NCBI GenBank assembly: GCA_032717465.1 | Contig: CM064653.1 | Location: 41,706,993 to 41,770,992, forward strand | Reading direction: 5' to 3' | DNA length: 64,000 nucleotides | From: Coenobita brevimanus | Taxonomy: Eukaryota; Arthropoda; Malacostraca; Decapoda; Coenobitidae | Shown: positions 12,550-24,758 of the stretch, piece by piece | Layout: the number at the start of each line of letters is the position of its first letter | Position numbering within the stretch: the stretch's first letter is position 1 | Notes under the pieces: generated by a model | What the model was told of the DNA's origin: nothing | Database searches by the model: none | What the model saw: only the letters and a program-made list of their open reading frames with translations | Translations under genes and position numbers: made by a program

Positions 12550-13160
12550 CACCTCTAGTAGTGAAAGGGTCAGAATTAGTCTTCATTAATTCCTTCAGTT
12601 CCATAACTTTTTTTTTTTCTACTTTTCGTTAAGATCAGGATAGGGCCCCCGTTGTACAGCGAGGGGGTTATGTGTAACAGTTGAGGCGCTTGCGACTGAA
12701 GATACAATATCATTAGGGGTGAAGACCGTGGACTTAATTTCGTTATAAATCCGTAATCATACGCATCAATATCAACATCATCATCACTGAAGCCTGCCAC
12801 ATTATATATATCAATATCTATGTTAGACAGATAGATACATATTAGTATAGACGGATACACAAATATGGACTGATAGATAAATAGATAGACATACACAGAT
12901 ACAGATACATATATAGATACTGTAGACAGATAGACAAATGTGGATAACTAAAATCAGGTGTATAACTATAATTAAGTCCACAAAATATATGCCTCGATTG
13001 GATATATTCGTCACTTCAGTCAAAAGCGCTTCATTTTTAATATTAAATCTCTTTAATACTGTGTATGTGGAAATTCTTTGATCTGGTTGCTCATGGCTTG
13101 TGGCATTTACCTGTAGTTTTGAAAGTCTTTATATCACAGACGGTCACTGGCATAATCACT
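12550..13160. other. Degenerate GATA-rich and AT-rich DNA
   Basis: A family A 3' end (AGTAGTGAAAGGGTCAG) lies near 12556, and loosely repeated GATAGATACA units fill 12830-12940. No gene. Confidence 0.55.
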
Positions 13161-13164
13161 TAGT

Positions 13165-13365
13165 TCTGTGCCACTTTTAAGCTAACCTGGTCTACAATTA
13201 ATATGTATAGCAAGAGATAGAAGACTGTGATGCTAGTCACGAAGAAAAGCCATGGAGATATGGAACCATCGTCTTGTCTGATTCTGCCACTGAACTATGA
13301 GAAATAAGCTGCAAAAGGACGAAAATCAGAGCCAAGTTAATGTGAAAGAACTCTAGTCAATGGTT
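13165..13365 (+). repeat. Family B interspersed repeat copy
   Basis: Shares TGATGCTAGTC, ATTCTGCCACTGAACT and GCTGCAAAAGGACGAAAAT then GTTAATGTGAAAGA with stretches at 33.63 and 34.31 kb in the same order. No terminal repeats or coding capacity were seen. Confidence 0.6.
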
Positions 13366-13549
13366 GCAAATATATACCAGTTTCTACGCTCAATGGTCTC
13401 TGAAATAAAATTAAAGGCTGGTTAACACTCGTCCGTGTGTACATTTATCAAACTCTCCGAGAAATATAATGGTCAAAATCATTAGAGGTGAATTTTCAGT
13501 TTTACCGACGTCGTGATTGTCTTATAATATCTGAAATAACGTCTCACAG

Positions 13550-13778
13550 GAGCTGAGGGCTTCAACATTTACAACATTTACTTTGGTCGAATTATTTTAC
13601 CTGACGAAACTGGATCACCCAGTAACTTGAAATATTATCGTGGTTACGTGAAATTCAATGAACCTTACTTATGAAGCAGAAATGAGTCTTCTCGGTTAAT
13701 TAAGACCCTCTAATCTCATTACACTTGGCCATCACCTGAAGTACAATGGGATAAGAAACTTCGTCAGGCTAGAAAAAT
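13550..13778 (+). repeat. Family C interspersed repeat copy with short terminal inverted repeats
   Basis: Starts TTTACCTGACGAAACT and ends CTTCGTCAGGCTAG, partly complementary. The interior AATATTATCGTGGTTACGTG then AAATTCAATGAACC, AATGAGTCTTCTC and TTGGCCATCACCTGAAG is shared with 21.1 kb. Confidence 0.6.
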
Positions 13779-14165
13779 ACAAGATATAATGAGGTCAGGA
13801 AGCAGGTTGGTGCTAATGACGGCCATATAAGGAGAGGCAGGGATTCAGACAGCCAATTTCGTGTACCCAGGGCTGTACGTATATGTCAAGTCTTACCCCT
13901 GTTGCTGATAATTGGACCTTGGACGTATGAATCCAGTTTTAATGCTCTTTACGAAAATAAATGTTGGAAGTTAAACATGTGACCATGATCGCAGTTTAAG
14001 TGTATTTTCTCATGTGAGCCGAATCTTTATACACCCGTCCCTCTCAGCCTCTTCATTCGCACTCAAAATAACTCATTCAACATTAAACATCTCATTTTCT
14101 TTTGTTTTTATGAATATTCAAACAAGATATCTCTCTTCACTATGGATTAACGTCTTGTTTTGCAC

Positions 14166-14174
14166 TCTTTCTCT

Positions 14175-14229
<55 letters not shown>

Positions 14230-14324
14230 ACACACCTCCCCAATTTCATTCGTCTCCTTATCCATTACCTCCCCTCCTCTCTCTTCATCTTCCCGTTCAC
14301 ATCCCTCTCTCGCAGACCTTGCTA

Positions 14325-14375
<51 letters not shown>
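14166..14375. repeat. Compound (CT)n-(CA)n and (CT)n arrays
   Basis: (TC)n runs into (AC)n at 14166-14235; a separate pure (TC)n run fills about 14330-14373. Confidence 0.95.
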
Positions 14376-14555
14376 AGTTGTCATATCACGTCTACCTGGA
14401 TGCCTGCGGACTCCACTGGCGGCTGAGCATTTAGGTTATGGAGAGCAACAAGAAACACACGACCATGGAAGCGACAGAAGAAAGACAGACAGCCGCCGTG
14501 AGTGAAAGACGAGTGGGGAGGAAAAAACGCCGTGAGGGGATGACTGGTGATGATA

Positions 14556-14557
14556 GT

Positions 14558-14639
<82 letters not shown>
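14556..14639. repeat. Compound (GT)n-(GA)n array
   Basis: GT units switch directly to GA units near 14581. It mirrors, in opposite strand sense, the (CT)n-(CA)n arrays 300 bp upstream. Confidence 0.95.
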
Positions 14640-14641
<2 letters not shown>

Positions 14642-14825
14642 CCGATGAAAAGTGTGAATCTGTGACACTGGGGAGACGGGGGTGTGAGAGAGAGGGTAAA
14701 CGAGTGGCCTGTGAGGTGGAGTGCAACGGGTGAAATGACACTGATATCTGGGGGAGTTTCGTTGAACAACCGTAACCCCAACATTAAAAAGTTTGCTGCT
14801 TGTATCTAGTCGCTTTGATGGTGGG

Positions 14826-15033
14826 GTATGCACTCTCAGACTCCTATGACTCAGCTGGATGGAATCGTCTGGGGTAAGCTGGAATAAGAGCCTAAAGAGT
14901 TGTTCCGTTCATGAATCGTGTGGGGTAAGCTGGAATAAAATAACAGCCTAAAGAGTTGTTCCGTTCATGAATCGTCTGGGGTAAGCTGGAATAAAATACG
15001 AGCCTAAAGAGTTCTTCCGTTCATGAGAGTGTG
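14826..15033 (+). repeat. Family A derivative with internal tandem triplication
   Basis: ATGACTCAGCTGGATGGA and ATCGTCTGGGGTAAGCTGG match the family core. A segment of 50-56 bp from ATCGTSTGGGGTAAGC to CCGTTCATGA then repeats three times in tandem (about 14866, 14916 and 14972) with only a few differences, so the duplication is recent. Confidence 0.75.
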
Positions 15034-15154
15034 TATGGTGACCGTATTAACTCTTATATGTTCTAATGACTCAGCTGACTAAAACTATCCCGAGTTGGCT
15101 GGAGTACAGTTGTAGAGTGACTTCGAAAGAGTTAGTGGTGGGGATAATAACATG

Positions 15155-15185
<31 letters not shown>

Positions 15186-15416
15186 AAGACTAAATCGTAT
15201 GGCTCTAAAAAAATAGTAGAGTTGTCCCAGCCACTCCGATTACATATTTTACTGTATTTTGTTCTTGCTCTAACCGAACTGTTGTATATAATCTAGGTGA
15301 AACTCCTCGAACTGGAGGGCTTGGATATATCCCTAAAAATCACTTGCTACTACAGATCTCTCTAACGTTATATAGAGTCGTCTACAGATTGCAAAAATGA
15401 AATACAGTCTTAAAAT

Positions 15417-15512
15417 ACATTCACTGCTTCAGATCCTTCTAAAGATACATATAATCGTCAAGAGATAACAAGAATAAAATACATAATGCGTCACGGGATT
15501 AGAGGGGTTAAT
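15417..15512 (+). repeat. Family A repeat copy
   Basis: CATTCACTGCTTCAGATCC, TATAATCGTCAAGAGATAAC, AATGCGTCACGGGATTAG and a final AGGGGTTAAT keep the order of the family landmarks. Confidence 0.6.
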
Positions 15513-15519
15513 CATGATG

Positions 15520-16340
15520 TGACTACAGCACCAGCAAGCGGGCCAAGGGTCGAGGCCACGTACACAGAGTCAGACAGGCGACATGAAAGACGTTTAGTTT
15601 GCCCTCGTCCAGCCTCCAGGGTGACATTTAGCGTGCGAGGGTCGTGATTATTGTCAGAGTTCAGTGGACCACAAGCTTTTGTTGCTCCCGCGAAACCTTT
15701 GCAAACTAGAAAGTAATTTTGTTATAAAGTAAACTTGGGTGGCTTTGTTGACGTCCACCCCGACCACAATGTTGCCTGTGGGGCTCGGGATCGTTTTCTG
15801 CTGAGCGGCTGTGGAAAATTCGCAGCACGTCTTTCTTGGCGATTTATTCTACATATTACAACTAAATATTATCTTCTTGTATGTTACTGATGTATGTTAT
15901 GTCGATTTTAACTCTATATAGATAACCTAAAGATAATGTTAATATGTAAAATGAAAAATGAACTGCTAACGATGAGGTGGTAGGAAGTTTCCGATGCCAG
16001 CTACAGTAGGTTCTCTGCTGTCGCTCCCACCCTGCCATCCACACTTCAGGACTTGACAGGATCCACTCACGGTGTGCAGTATCTGGCTGATTTGTAATGC
16101 AGAGTTACTTTTTATTCAGGGTACTACACGGAGCTCCGTAGTACCTCACCTTCAGCGATTCGTTTTACATATGACATCTTAACATTCTGTTGTATGATAC
16201 TTAAGCGTTTTAGTATTGTCACAATTTGCTTGAATAACCAACCAGAGAATACTGACGTGCAAGATGATGAATAAATAGCTAAAGAAGAGGTGTTACGACA
16301 CCCTCAAAGCCACTCAGAATACGATCCTTTCTGCGATCAT
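15520..16340. other. Unique DNA upstream of the hamlet-like exon, nothing assigned
   Basis: Moderately complex sequence with a GC-richer part at 15530-15660. No splice-bounded coding frame was recognised. Regulatory sequence for the gene is possible. Confidence 0.4.
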
Positions 16341-16349
16341 ATGTTGTGA

Positions 16350-16472
16350 AGGTGCATTGTTGCGTAATTCGTGCGGCGTGGTGGAGGAGGTGTGGTGGGT
16401 GGGTGTGGTGGTGCCAGGGAGCGTTAGGCACCAGGTGTGACAACGCCCTGGCTACACACACGTCCCGCTCCG
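16350..16472 (+). promoter_or_regulatory. Possible alternative promoter and 5'UTR exon for the hamlet-like gene
   Basis: A locally GC-rich stretch starts near 16350 in otherwise AT-rich DNA, and a consensus GTGAGT donor sits at 16473. The next good acceptor (T-rich tract then TTGCAG, ending 17031) lies about 560 bp downstream and opens the exon carrying the zinc fingers. All frames of that exon's first 75 bases contain stops, so the junction would be 5'UTR followed by ATG 17122. This fits a short isoform lacking the PR domain, a form known for this family. It is inferred from splice-site geometry only. Confidence 0.3.
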
Positions 16473-16862
16473 GTGAGTCACGCCTCCCGACCCCTGACCC
16501 AGCACACACGCCACTTGTCAACGCCTTTCCCCGCCGTCGCCATCCCCGGCTGCTGCCACGTCTCACATGTCCCCAGCATGCACGAGTTCACACGGTGAAC
16601 TGATGCCCCGCCGCTGTGCTCCCGCCACACTCACTCAGTCCACACGGGGACCTCCTACCGAAGGGTTTTACCGTCACCTTACCATCCATCAGAAACTTGC
16701 GCTCTACCATCAGACTGGAAAACCAATGTAATGATTCATAACAGTGCCTTCTCTACACTTATGATACCACATTCCTTAGTTATGCAGTCGTACAATGAAA
16801 GTGAAATATCTGCAACGCTCTGTTTTGCAATCAACAGTTGTCTAAATGGTGCTATTTAATGT

Positions 16863-16965
<103 letters not shown>

Positions 16966-17031
16966 GATAATGTCCAATATTTTCTAAAATATAAAAATCA
17001 TATTGTAGTGAAGAACTTTTTTCTTTTGCAG

Positions 17032-18591
17032 GATCGTGAATGAGGAGTGGTGAGGGAGAGATTTGCTCGGTGTCTCCCAGGCAACAGCGCGTGGTGTGAG
17101 GCTGTGTGAGACGCCGCAGTGATGCAGTCAACTCCGGCTGGGGGCTTTACTGTGTACCCACGGCCCCCCTTGGCTGTGGGCTCCCCTTCCCTTCTCACAT
17201 ATCAAATGTTAGCCTCGCAGCCTCCCAGAGACTCCCCACCACACTGCTCACTTCTCCACTCATCGTTTTTCCTTCCAATACATCAGAATCGAAGTCCCAT
17301 CTATTCTCCCAACTCTCCGACGGAAGGTGATGGAGGAAGGCTGCATGGTGCGGCTGGCTCTCCTGCTGGTGAAGAAGGCCGGCAAGTGGGTGAGGTCGCC
17401 ACCTCCCCTCCTCTTGCCTCACCGACGCCAACACACACCTCCCTCACCCTCACCGCTGTCATTGACCCCACTCACCCTCCTTCGCCACCAAAAAATACAA
17501 GTGATATAGAGGGCAGTAATGTGAGCGAAAGGAGGAGCAAGAGAGAACTGCCGCTGGACCTGACTACCAAGAGGCGGCCAGATAGCCATGACAGCACAGA
17601 CGCCAGCCACGAGGAAAAGGAGAGTGTGTCCACGAAAGAAGTGTCCAAGTCCGAGTCGAGCGAGAAGCCAAAGCCTCGCCAGGACCACCCTTTTCTTAGG
17701 ATCAGCGAATTATTGAAGGACTCTCCGTCAACCAGTCCCACCCCGCCGCCTCCTGCCCCTGTTGCCCCTGTGGCTGCCAAGTTGCCCCTGGTGTACCCCC
17801 GGCCCCTTCATCCCGCCGCCCTCCTGGACATGTACCGCAGCTTAGACCGGCCAGTGTTTCCAGGTAATGGAGGCTCACCCTCAACACGCTACCCATTCTT
17901 CCCATCATTCCTCCCTCCCTCCAGCCTACCCATAGTGGGTCTAGCACCGCCTCGTGGTCTAGGCCTTGACTTGTTCAAAAACCATCTGGCTGGCGTCACG
18001 CGACCCTGTGGTGACTTCGTGAGGCCCTACAGCGACCTGCTGGCCCCCCACACAGCCCGCACTGCCAAGGACCGGTACTCGTGCAAGTTCTGCGGCAAGG
18101 TGTTCCCGCGGTCGGCCAACCTGACTAGACACCTGCGCACGCACACAGGGGAGCAGCCGTACAAGTGTAAGTACTGTGAGCGGTCGTTCAGCATCTCGTC
18201 CAACCTGCAACGTCATGTCCGCAACATCCACAACAAGGAAAAACCCTTCAAGTGTCCGCTCTGTGACCGCTGCTTCGGCCAGCAGACCAACCTCGACCGA
18301 CACCTGAAGAAGCACGAGCTGGAGGGACCCAACCCGCCTGACTCACCAGAGGCACCAGACTCCAGCAGCACATTGGCCGCCCCTCTCAGAACAACAACTG
18401 GCAATACAGACGTCAAGGTGAATGGTGACGGTGAGGGTAGCGACGAGGAAGGAAAGGTGGAGGTAAGAGTAGTGGTGTCACCTCACCTGCCTCTTGCATG
18501 TGACCCCAGTGCCACTCACACCGATTCCCAAGACAGAAGACAACCGCCCACGAATGATCAACCCTTATTAAAGCGTCCCAGACTAGAATAG
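17032..18591 (+). CDS. ham: Hamlet/MECOM/PRDM16-type zinc-finger transcription factor, 3' coding exon (coding from ATG 17122, or spliced in)
   Basis: This is a nuclear DNA-binding regulator of the PRDM3/PRDM16 (EVI1)/Drosophila hamlet family. Counting from ATG 17122 the frame has 489 codons. A Pro/Ser-rich N-terminal part carries PLDLT at residues 144-148, matching the CtBP corepressor-binding PLDLS of MECOM/PRDM16. Three C2H2 fingers follow at about 319-341, 347-370 and 376-398, joined by TGEQP and NKEKP linkers, and [20 protein letters not shown] is nearly the family's second-cluster sequence. An acidic tail (GEGSDEEGK) follows. The PR domain and N-terminal finger cluster are absent from the window. 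TGA at 17107 blocks the frame upstream, so either translation starts at 17122 (short isoform) or an acceptor lies at 17119 or 17127. A pyrimidine-rich acceptor ends at 17031. A GTAAGA donor at 18463, inside the frame, may join a further exon; reading through gives the TAG at 18589. The family assignment is firm; the exact ends are not. Confidence 0.9.
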
Positions 18592-20140
18592 TGCAAAAAA
18601 TGAAAGCATGACCGCTAATGACTCTACACGTAGAAACACCTACGCAAAAAACATTTACTCAAGTGCAAAAAGCGAAATACAAAACTACAAAAGTCACAAA
18701 AAATGAGAGTGAGAGCTAAATAATGTAGTTCCTGGTGACGCCTCGCCCTCCTGCGCCCTAGTGTGCTAAGGAGGTACTCTAGTCAGCAGTTACCTCGGCG
18801 GCACCCCCTACCCCCACCACAGCCCACGGAACGTACAGTTGAGTTAAAAAGTTCATGGTACAGAGGCTTGAACTGTCCTCCATTGCAGAGAAAGACCCAA
18901 TACTCAAGCAATACCAAAGTCCGACCACTGTTAAGAAATTGTTTCCAGCCATTCAGTTAGATTTATTATTGCACAACCCCACTCGTTTGTTTCTCCTATA
19001 TCGTTGTTCACCCAGCACTACAACTGGTGACCTGGATATAAATTTGACTGCTGCGTGTTGTATTCTAGGGGAAGAGTGTAACTTGACAAAAGCTGATAAT
19101 TTAACTTAACGACTCTCATGCAGTCGACAAACATTAATCCGAAATCTTCTTTTCCTACTAATATGTGCCAACCACTGTACCACTGACTTGTGAACTCAGC
19201 TGTATCAAGCCCGTACTCTCGTCAGTTTGGCAAGCTTTCTAACGCCTCTTCCTTCTGATTTTATAACTACATCTAGTACGTTAATATATCCGTATATTTG
19301 CAAGATAAATTCTCAGTCTGTGTCAACATCAAAAAGATATAAACAATATACGAGAATAATATACATCTGTACATGGAACGTTTAATATTCGTTGGTATCA
19401 TGTTAATCACGTAATTTGTTTGTCTTAATATGAAGAATACCGAACAATAGAATATTATGTTGTAATATGCAAAATCAATAGCTGAGGCAGAGGTGCAATA
19501 ACAAAGGTCGGTATTCCCGGGCTGAGGAAGCTCCCTAACACCTTCTCCTATGCGATTAATTTTGTTTATTTTACACTTTCCTGTACTCTTGTGTATTACA
19601 TAAATTATTCTAATATCACCAAACTCTGCACAGATAACTTATCAAACGATATTAACCAACCATTTCCAAAAATAAATCGTTTAGAGGTGTTAGGGAGCTT
19701 CCTTAACTGACGAGAATACGTCAAAGCCTCCATAACCTATACGGTAATACGGCTCCTAGTGTGTGTGGTGAGGGAGGTGTGTGCCACAGAACCCAAAATA
19801 CCGGTAACCACCCAAAGAATATCACCTGCCCCTGTGTTACCTCTTCTGTATGGCGGTAAGGCCTGCAGACTAACTGGTCATTGTGTTCAGTCAGAAAAAA
19901 AAAAAAAACTATTCTTATACGTAGCAGTAAGTGATTGTACAGTAAAAAGATTGTACTAATTTATTTTGTACTGAAGGTAATGGCAGAAAGGTGTGTTGAA
20001 ACAGTGTATCAGCAAGGTTGGAAACTGCTAAGGATGGTGTAGTTTGAAAGGTATTGTATTACTGTGCGAATGCTGAAATGCACTGCCCATAGTTACTGTT
20101 CATTTGCATATGTTCAGGATAAATGATTAATAAAATATGA
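18592..20140 (+). other. Probable 3'UTR or terminal intron of the hamlet-like gene, with candidate poly(A) signal
   Basis: About 1.5 kb of AT-rich, non-coding DNA follows the TAG stop. It contains the foldback element at about 19.51-19.72 kb. The best polyadenylation motif is AATAAA within TTAATAAAAT near 20128-20135. If the GTAAGA donor at 18463 is used instead, this stretch is intron. The choice needs transcript data. Confidence 0.4.
19509..19722. repeat. Foldback element in the hamlet-like 3' region
   Basis: GGAAGCTCCCTAACACCT near 19525-19542 recurs as its exact reverse complement near 19684-19702. Similarity continues outward (GTATTC...) and inward (CGATTWATTTT), giving arms of about 50 bases around a 110-base loop. 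A third, diverged copy of the left arm (CTCTCGTCAGTTTGGCAAGC) is at 19211-19250. No coding capacity; it would form a hairpin if transcribed. Confidence 0.75.
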
Positions 20141-20492
20141 CTGGTTGTTTTATAATACCTTCGGCATTCTATATCTTAAAAAACATTTACTAACTGGCGA
20201 AAAAAATGGTCCAAATGGTGATAATAAGTATAAATGGTACGCAGAGGGCTATGAGAGGGAAGCTAATAGCAGAATGAAGGCAAGACCAAGAACGAGGAGG
20301 AAAAGCAGTGAGGAAGAGCGCCTGAGGGAGGGAGGCTTGAAGTGGTGGCAGGATTTAGTGAATAAAGTTTTAAGTGAGTCTCTCCTGTATTAAAGATATA
20401 AATGCTCAAAGTGGTACTTAACAGGTATTCAACTCTTATATATGAGAGGTTCTCTCATCTCTGTCACATGTCCTACCCCTGCTTATAAGTAG

Positions 20493-20543
<51 letters not shown>

Positions 20544-20558
20544 ACACACACACACACA
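20493..20558. repeat. (AC)n microsatellite
   Basis: An AC run with one TACA interruption, just downstream of the hamlet-like 3' region. Confidence 0.95.
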
Positions 20559-21092
20559 GAACTGCAGTCTGAGTGCAAGAGTGAAGATTGTGGAGATGGA
20601 AGCCGGGAGTGTTGAGTAAAAGTGAGTCAACTGGAGAATGGAAATAATGTGGGAAAGTGGGAGGGGGTGGGTGGGTGTGGAGACAATCATTTCACGTCAC
20701 GTATTTAGCACTTCTCTTCTTATCATCAGTATTATCCCAAACAACATCATTAACGTCATCATCATCATCATCATCATCATCGTCGTCGTCGTCACCACCA
20801 CCATCATCATCATGGCCCCTTTTCCCACCTGGAGATGGGGTGAGATATCATCAACATTTATAACAATCACTGTTTACACTTTTCACTTTATTGCTAACAT
20901 GGAATAATGGGTAAAGCAATACTGTAATACAGCCAACGATAGGAGGAGTTAATGTAGAAAGAAACGGGACTAAGAAGTAAACTAAAGGTGAAGTGCTGGG
21001 ATGACAGTGCTTGTGAACAGGATGGAAGGCGTTTTATCCGTTGCTCTCATCAATCAGTCATGTCAATATTTTCACTGTACATGTAGTCAGTT

Positions 21093-21276
21093 TTATTTCA
21101 TCTGACAAAACTAGGCCACTACCACAACTTAAATATTATGTCGTGGTCAAGTGAAATTCAAGGAACTTTAGTAGAAATGAGTCTCCCTGATTACTGGTTA
21201 AATCGATCCTCCAGTCCGAATACAGCTGGCCATCAACCCAACTGAAAGGGGTTATGGATCTTTGTCAGCTTAGAGT
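21093..21276 (+). repeat. Family C interspersed repeat copy
   Basis: CATCTGACAAAACTAGG, AATATTATGTCGTGGTCAAG, AATGAGTCTCCCTGATTAC, CTGGCCATCAACCC and TTTGTCAGCTTAGAG appear in the order of the 13.6-kb copy. Confidence 0.6.
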
Positions 21277-22734
21277 AAACGAATTACATAATAAATAGTA
21301 AATACATAATAAATAGTAATGGACAACGGGAAATGCCGTAAATACAGATAATATCATAACTAAAAATGAAAATAGAGAGCGCTCCAGTATTCTATCCCTA
21401 GATGCCGTAAAACAAAGTACAATGCGAGTATTCCCCTCCCACCCAAATGACCACTGAATCAGAAACATCATTCCTCTTCCAATTTACCCCTAACCAAATG
21501 ACCGTAGGAGGATGAAAAAAGAGCCTGCCAATAATATACAAAGGAATGGATCATGAGGGTGGGAGGCGGAGAAGGTTGAAGGGTGAAAACATAAGTAAAC
21601 GCACCTGAACACTCCATATAGCCTATTGAACATCACAGATGGCCGTACTCACATCACCATCTTTTATAAACACTGCTTAGTAACTAATGTATGATGAAAA
21701 TCTTAATAATTACTGTCGTGTTAGTAACTGATAACATGAACACTTTACATGACGAGAAGTTTTCCTTTCTATTAGTTACCCATAAAAAGTTTTCTATGTA
21801 AAGAGCATTCGTACCAGAAACTGAAGAATAGTACATACACTGTTGCTATTAATGCTTTTACTTAACTTTAACTTCAAGTAACAGCATCCATAAATTACGA
21901 ATGGATGAAATTTCTTTATTAAACAGACACAACTTTAAATAATGACATATTTTAAATCAGTTCATATTTGAATGCAAGACTTGTTTACATTCATCAGCTG
22001 ACTGAATACACACACATACAAACTGCTGTTTAATGTTAAATTATAGTGAAACAACCAAGGCCTGTGATATGACACCTATAGTAGAGTTTCTGCATGCAGC
22101 AAAGGAAGTCCTGGTAAGTACATAACGTGAAAAGAAAACATATAAAACAATGAAAGGGGATATATATCGACATTGCTGTTCAGGTATAGGAGTGAACTGA
22201 AAGTCAGATTCAGTAATTGCTGCCATTGTTATGAAACATGAGATGAACATCGTTAACTAAGGTAAGTACTGTTAGAATATAGTAACACCAAAACAGATAG
22301 TATACCGGTGCTACTGCATTAGTGAGTAGTAGTGGTAGTAGTAGCAGCAGCAGTAGTTGATGGGCAGTAAAACTCACTTCGATTTTTTTAAGTTACTTTT
22401 AAAATATTATTAAAAAAAAAAAAACTATCATGGTTGCATCTTTTATCCACTGAGGACAAGATTTCCCTATTACCTTCTCCAACGCAGCTGACACTAACTT
22501 CTTTTAAAGTAACTTATTCACGGATTTGTTTGCCTGGATCGCGGTAGGGTTGGTAACAGGGTCAGTTAAAATGGTTTGGTGGCTGTTGTTAACACGATAT
22601 TTATAAAAGTTATCTTACTGTCAGTACGTACTGTCTGGCATAACTGCATTTCAAGGTGCTACAAGACTTGTAGCTGAACCATTGCCCAATACCGTACTTG
22701 AAAAGTAAATGTCGTTTTTATTGCTAATCACGTG

Positions 22735-22737
<3 letters not shown>

Positions 22738-22794
<57 letters not shown>
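22738..22794. repeat. (TA)n array at the left end of the RTE element
   Basis: About 28 TA units directly abut the truncated 5' end of the reverse transcriptase pseudogene. Confidence 0.95.
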
Positions 22795-22796
<2 letters not shown>

Positions 22797-22797
<1 letters not shown>

Positions 22798-24758
22798 GAG
22801 GTGAAACAGGCTGTGGCACAAAAGAAGAAAGCATACAATGAATGGATGAGAGATAGGGGCGTGGAAGAAGTTAAGAGGCGGAAGAGAGAGTTATATGTAG
22901 AAAGAAAGAGAGAGGTGAAAAGATTAGTAAGAGAGAGTAAGAAGAGAGTGGATGAGGAATTTGGAAGGAATTTGAGTGTAAAGTGGAGGGACCGTAAGAA
23001 AATGTTCTGGAAAGAGGTGAAAAGAGTAAGACAGGGTGGAAGTGAAGTTAGCAGGGGAGTGAAAGATAAAAATGGTAGATTACTAGTGGAGAAGGGAGAA
23101 AAAGTGAGCAGATGGTGAGAACATTTTAAGGAATTGTTGAATGTAGAGGATGGAAGTAATGCGAGTGTAAGTGGCTGGGGAATGGCTGGGAGAAGGAGGG
23201 AGGTGAGAAGACAGGAAGAAATCAGTAGGATAGAAGTTGTGGAAGCAATGAAGAAAGTTAAATCGGGGAAAGCCCCAGGAATTGATGGAGTGTGTGGTGA
23301 AATGCTGAAGCTTGGGGGAGAGATAGTAGTAGAATGGATGTAGAAGATGTGCAGATTGGCCTGGTAGGAAGGTAGAGTCCCGGAGGATTGGAAGTCAGGT
23401 ATAATTATTCCCTTGTACAAAGGAAAAGGGGAAAAAGAAGTGTGTGGTAATCATAGGGGCATTTGTCTTCTTGGTATAATAGGAAAAGTGTATGGTAGGA
23501 TACTTATTGACAGAGTTAGAGAAAGAACAGAGAAATTAGTTGGAGAAGAACAGGGAGGCTTTAGGAAGGGAAGAGGTTGTGTAGACCAGATATTCATTCT
23601 TAGATCTTTAGTGGAAAAGTTTCTAGAGAAGGGAAAGAAGTTGTATGCGGCTTTCATGGATTTGGAGAAAGCATATGACAGGGTGGATAGACAAGGATTG
23701 TGGAAAGTGTTAAGAATATATGGAGTAGATGGGAAGTTGTTGAATGCTGTGAAGAGTACGTACGATGGTGCGAAGGCTGCAGTGCGTGTGGATGGTGAAC
23801 TAAGTGAATTTTTCTCTTTGAAAGTTGGTTTGAAACAGGGATGTGTCATGTCTCCATGGTTGTTCAATCTGTACATGGATGGGGTAATAAAAGAGGTACA
23901 AGGTAGGGTAGTGGATGTTGGAGTGGCCCTGGTGAGAGAGGATAGTGTTTGGAAACTCCCTGTGCTGTTGTTTGCAGATGATACTGTGTTGTTGAGTGAA
24001 GACGAAAGGGAGCTGCAAGGCTTGGTGGATGAGTTTGAGAGAGTGTGTAAGAAACGGAATGTAAAGGTGAATGTAGGGAAGAGTAAAGTGATGGTCTTTG
24101 AGAGAGGTGAAGTCAGTGAATGTATAGCGAGGTTGGATGGTGAGGAATTGGAAAATGTGAGTACGTTTAAGTACTTGGGTAGTGTGATGAGTAAGGATGG
24201 AGGTTTGGAGGGTGAAGTGCTTGAAAGGGTACAGCAGGGAAGAAAGGTTGCTGGTTCTTTGAAAGCAGTGATAAGAAACAGGGAAGTGAGCATGGAAGTG
24301 AAAAAGTTACTACATGACAGTATTGTGATACCAACTCTAACGTACGGAAGTGAAGCTTGGACGTTGTTGGAAGGACACAAGTCAAGAGTGAGAGCAGTGG
24401 AAATGAGTTATTTAAGAGGAGCCTGTGGAGTCACATGGAGAGACAGGCTGACGAATGCGGACGTAAAGGAGCGTTGTGGTGTTGATATGGATGTGATAGG
24501 AAGCGTTATGGGGAACACACTGAGGTAGTTTGGCCATGTGGAGAGGATGGAGGGTGAAAGACTGACGAAGAGAGTGTATGTGAGTGAGTTGGAGGGGGGA
24601 AGAGGGAGGGGGAGGCCGAGGATGAGATGAAGGGATGGGGTGGAGAGGTATATGAGAGAGGGGGTGTGAGATGAGAGCAGGGCAGTGAAATGGCGGGGGA
24701 CAGGGCGACTTGGAGGCGATTTGTTTGTGGCCACCCCAAACGGGATTGAGGCGTCTGG

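Larger units (their letters stand above)
20400..22735. other. Intergenic DNA with microsatellites and one family C copy
   Basis: Contains (AC)n at 20.49 kb, (ATC)n then (GTC)n at 20.75-20.82 kb, family C at 21.1 kb and (AGT/AGC)n near 22326-22360. No gene. Confidence 0.5.

Noticed and set aside
20145..20393. An 82-codon frame rich in Lys, Arg and Glu after the hamlet-like 3' region
   Set aside because: It looks more protein-like than its neighbours, but it starts without a clear context, has no recognised domain, and no acceptor phases it with the hamlet-like exon. It was left uncalled.
23451..24380. A 309-codon minus-strand frame
   Set aside because: It is the antisense shadow of the RTE reverse transcriptase.
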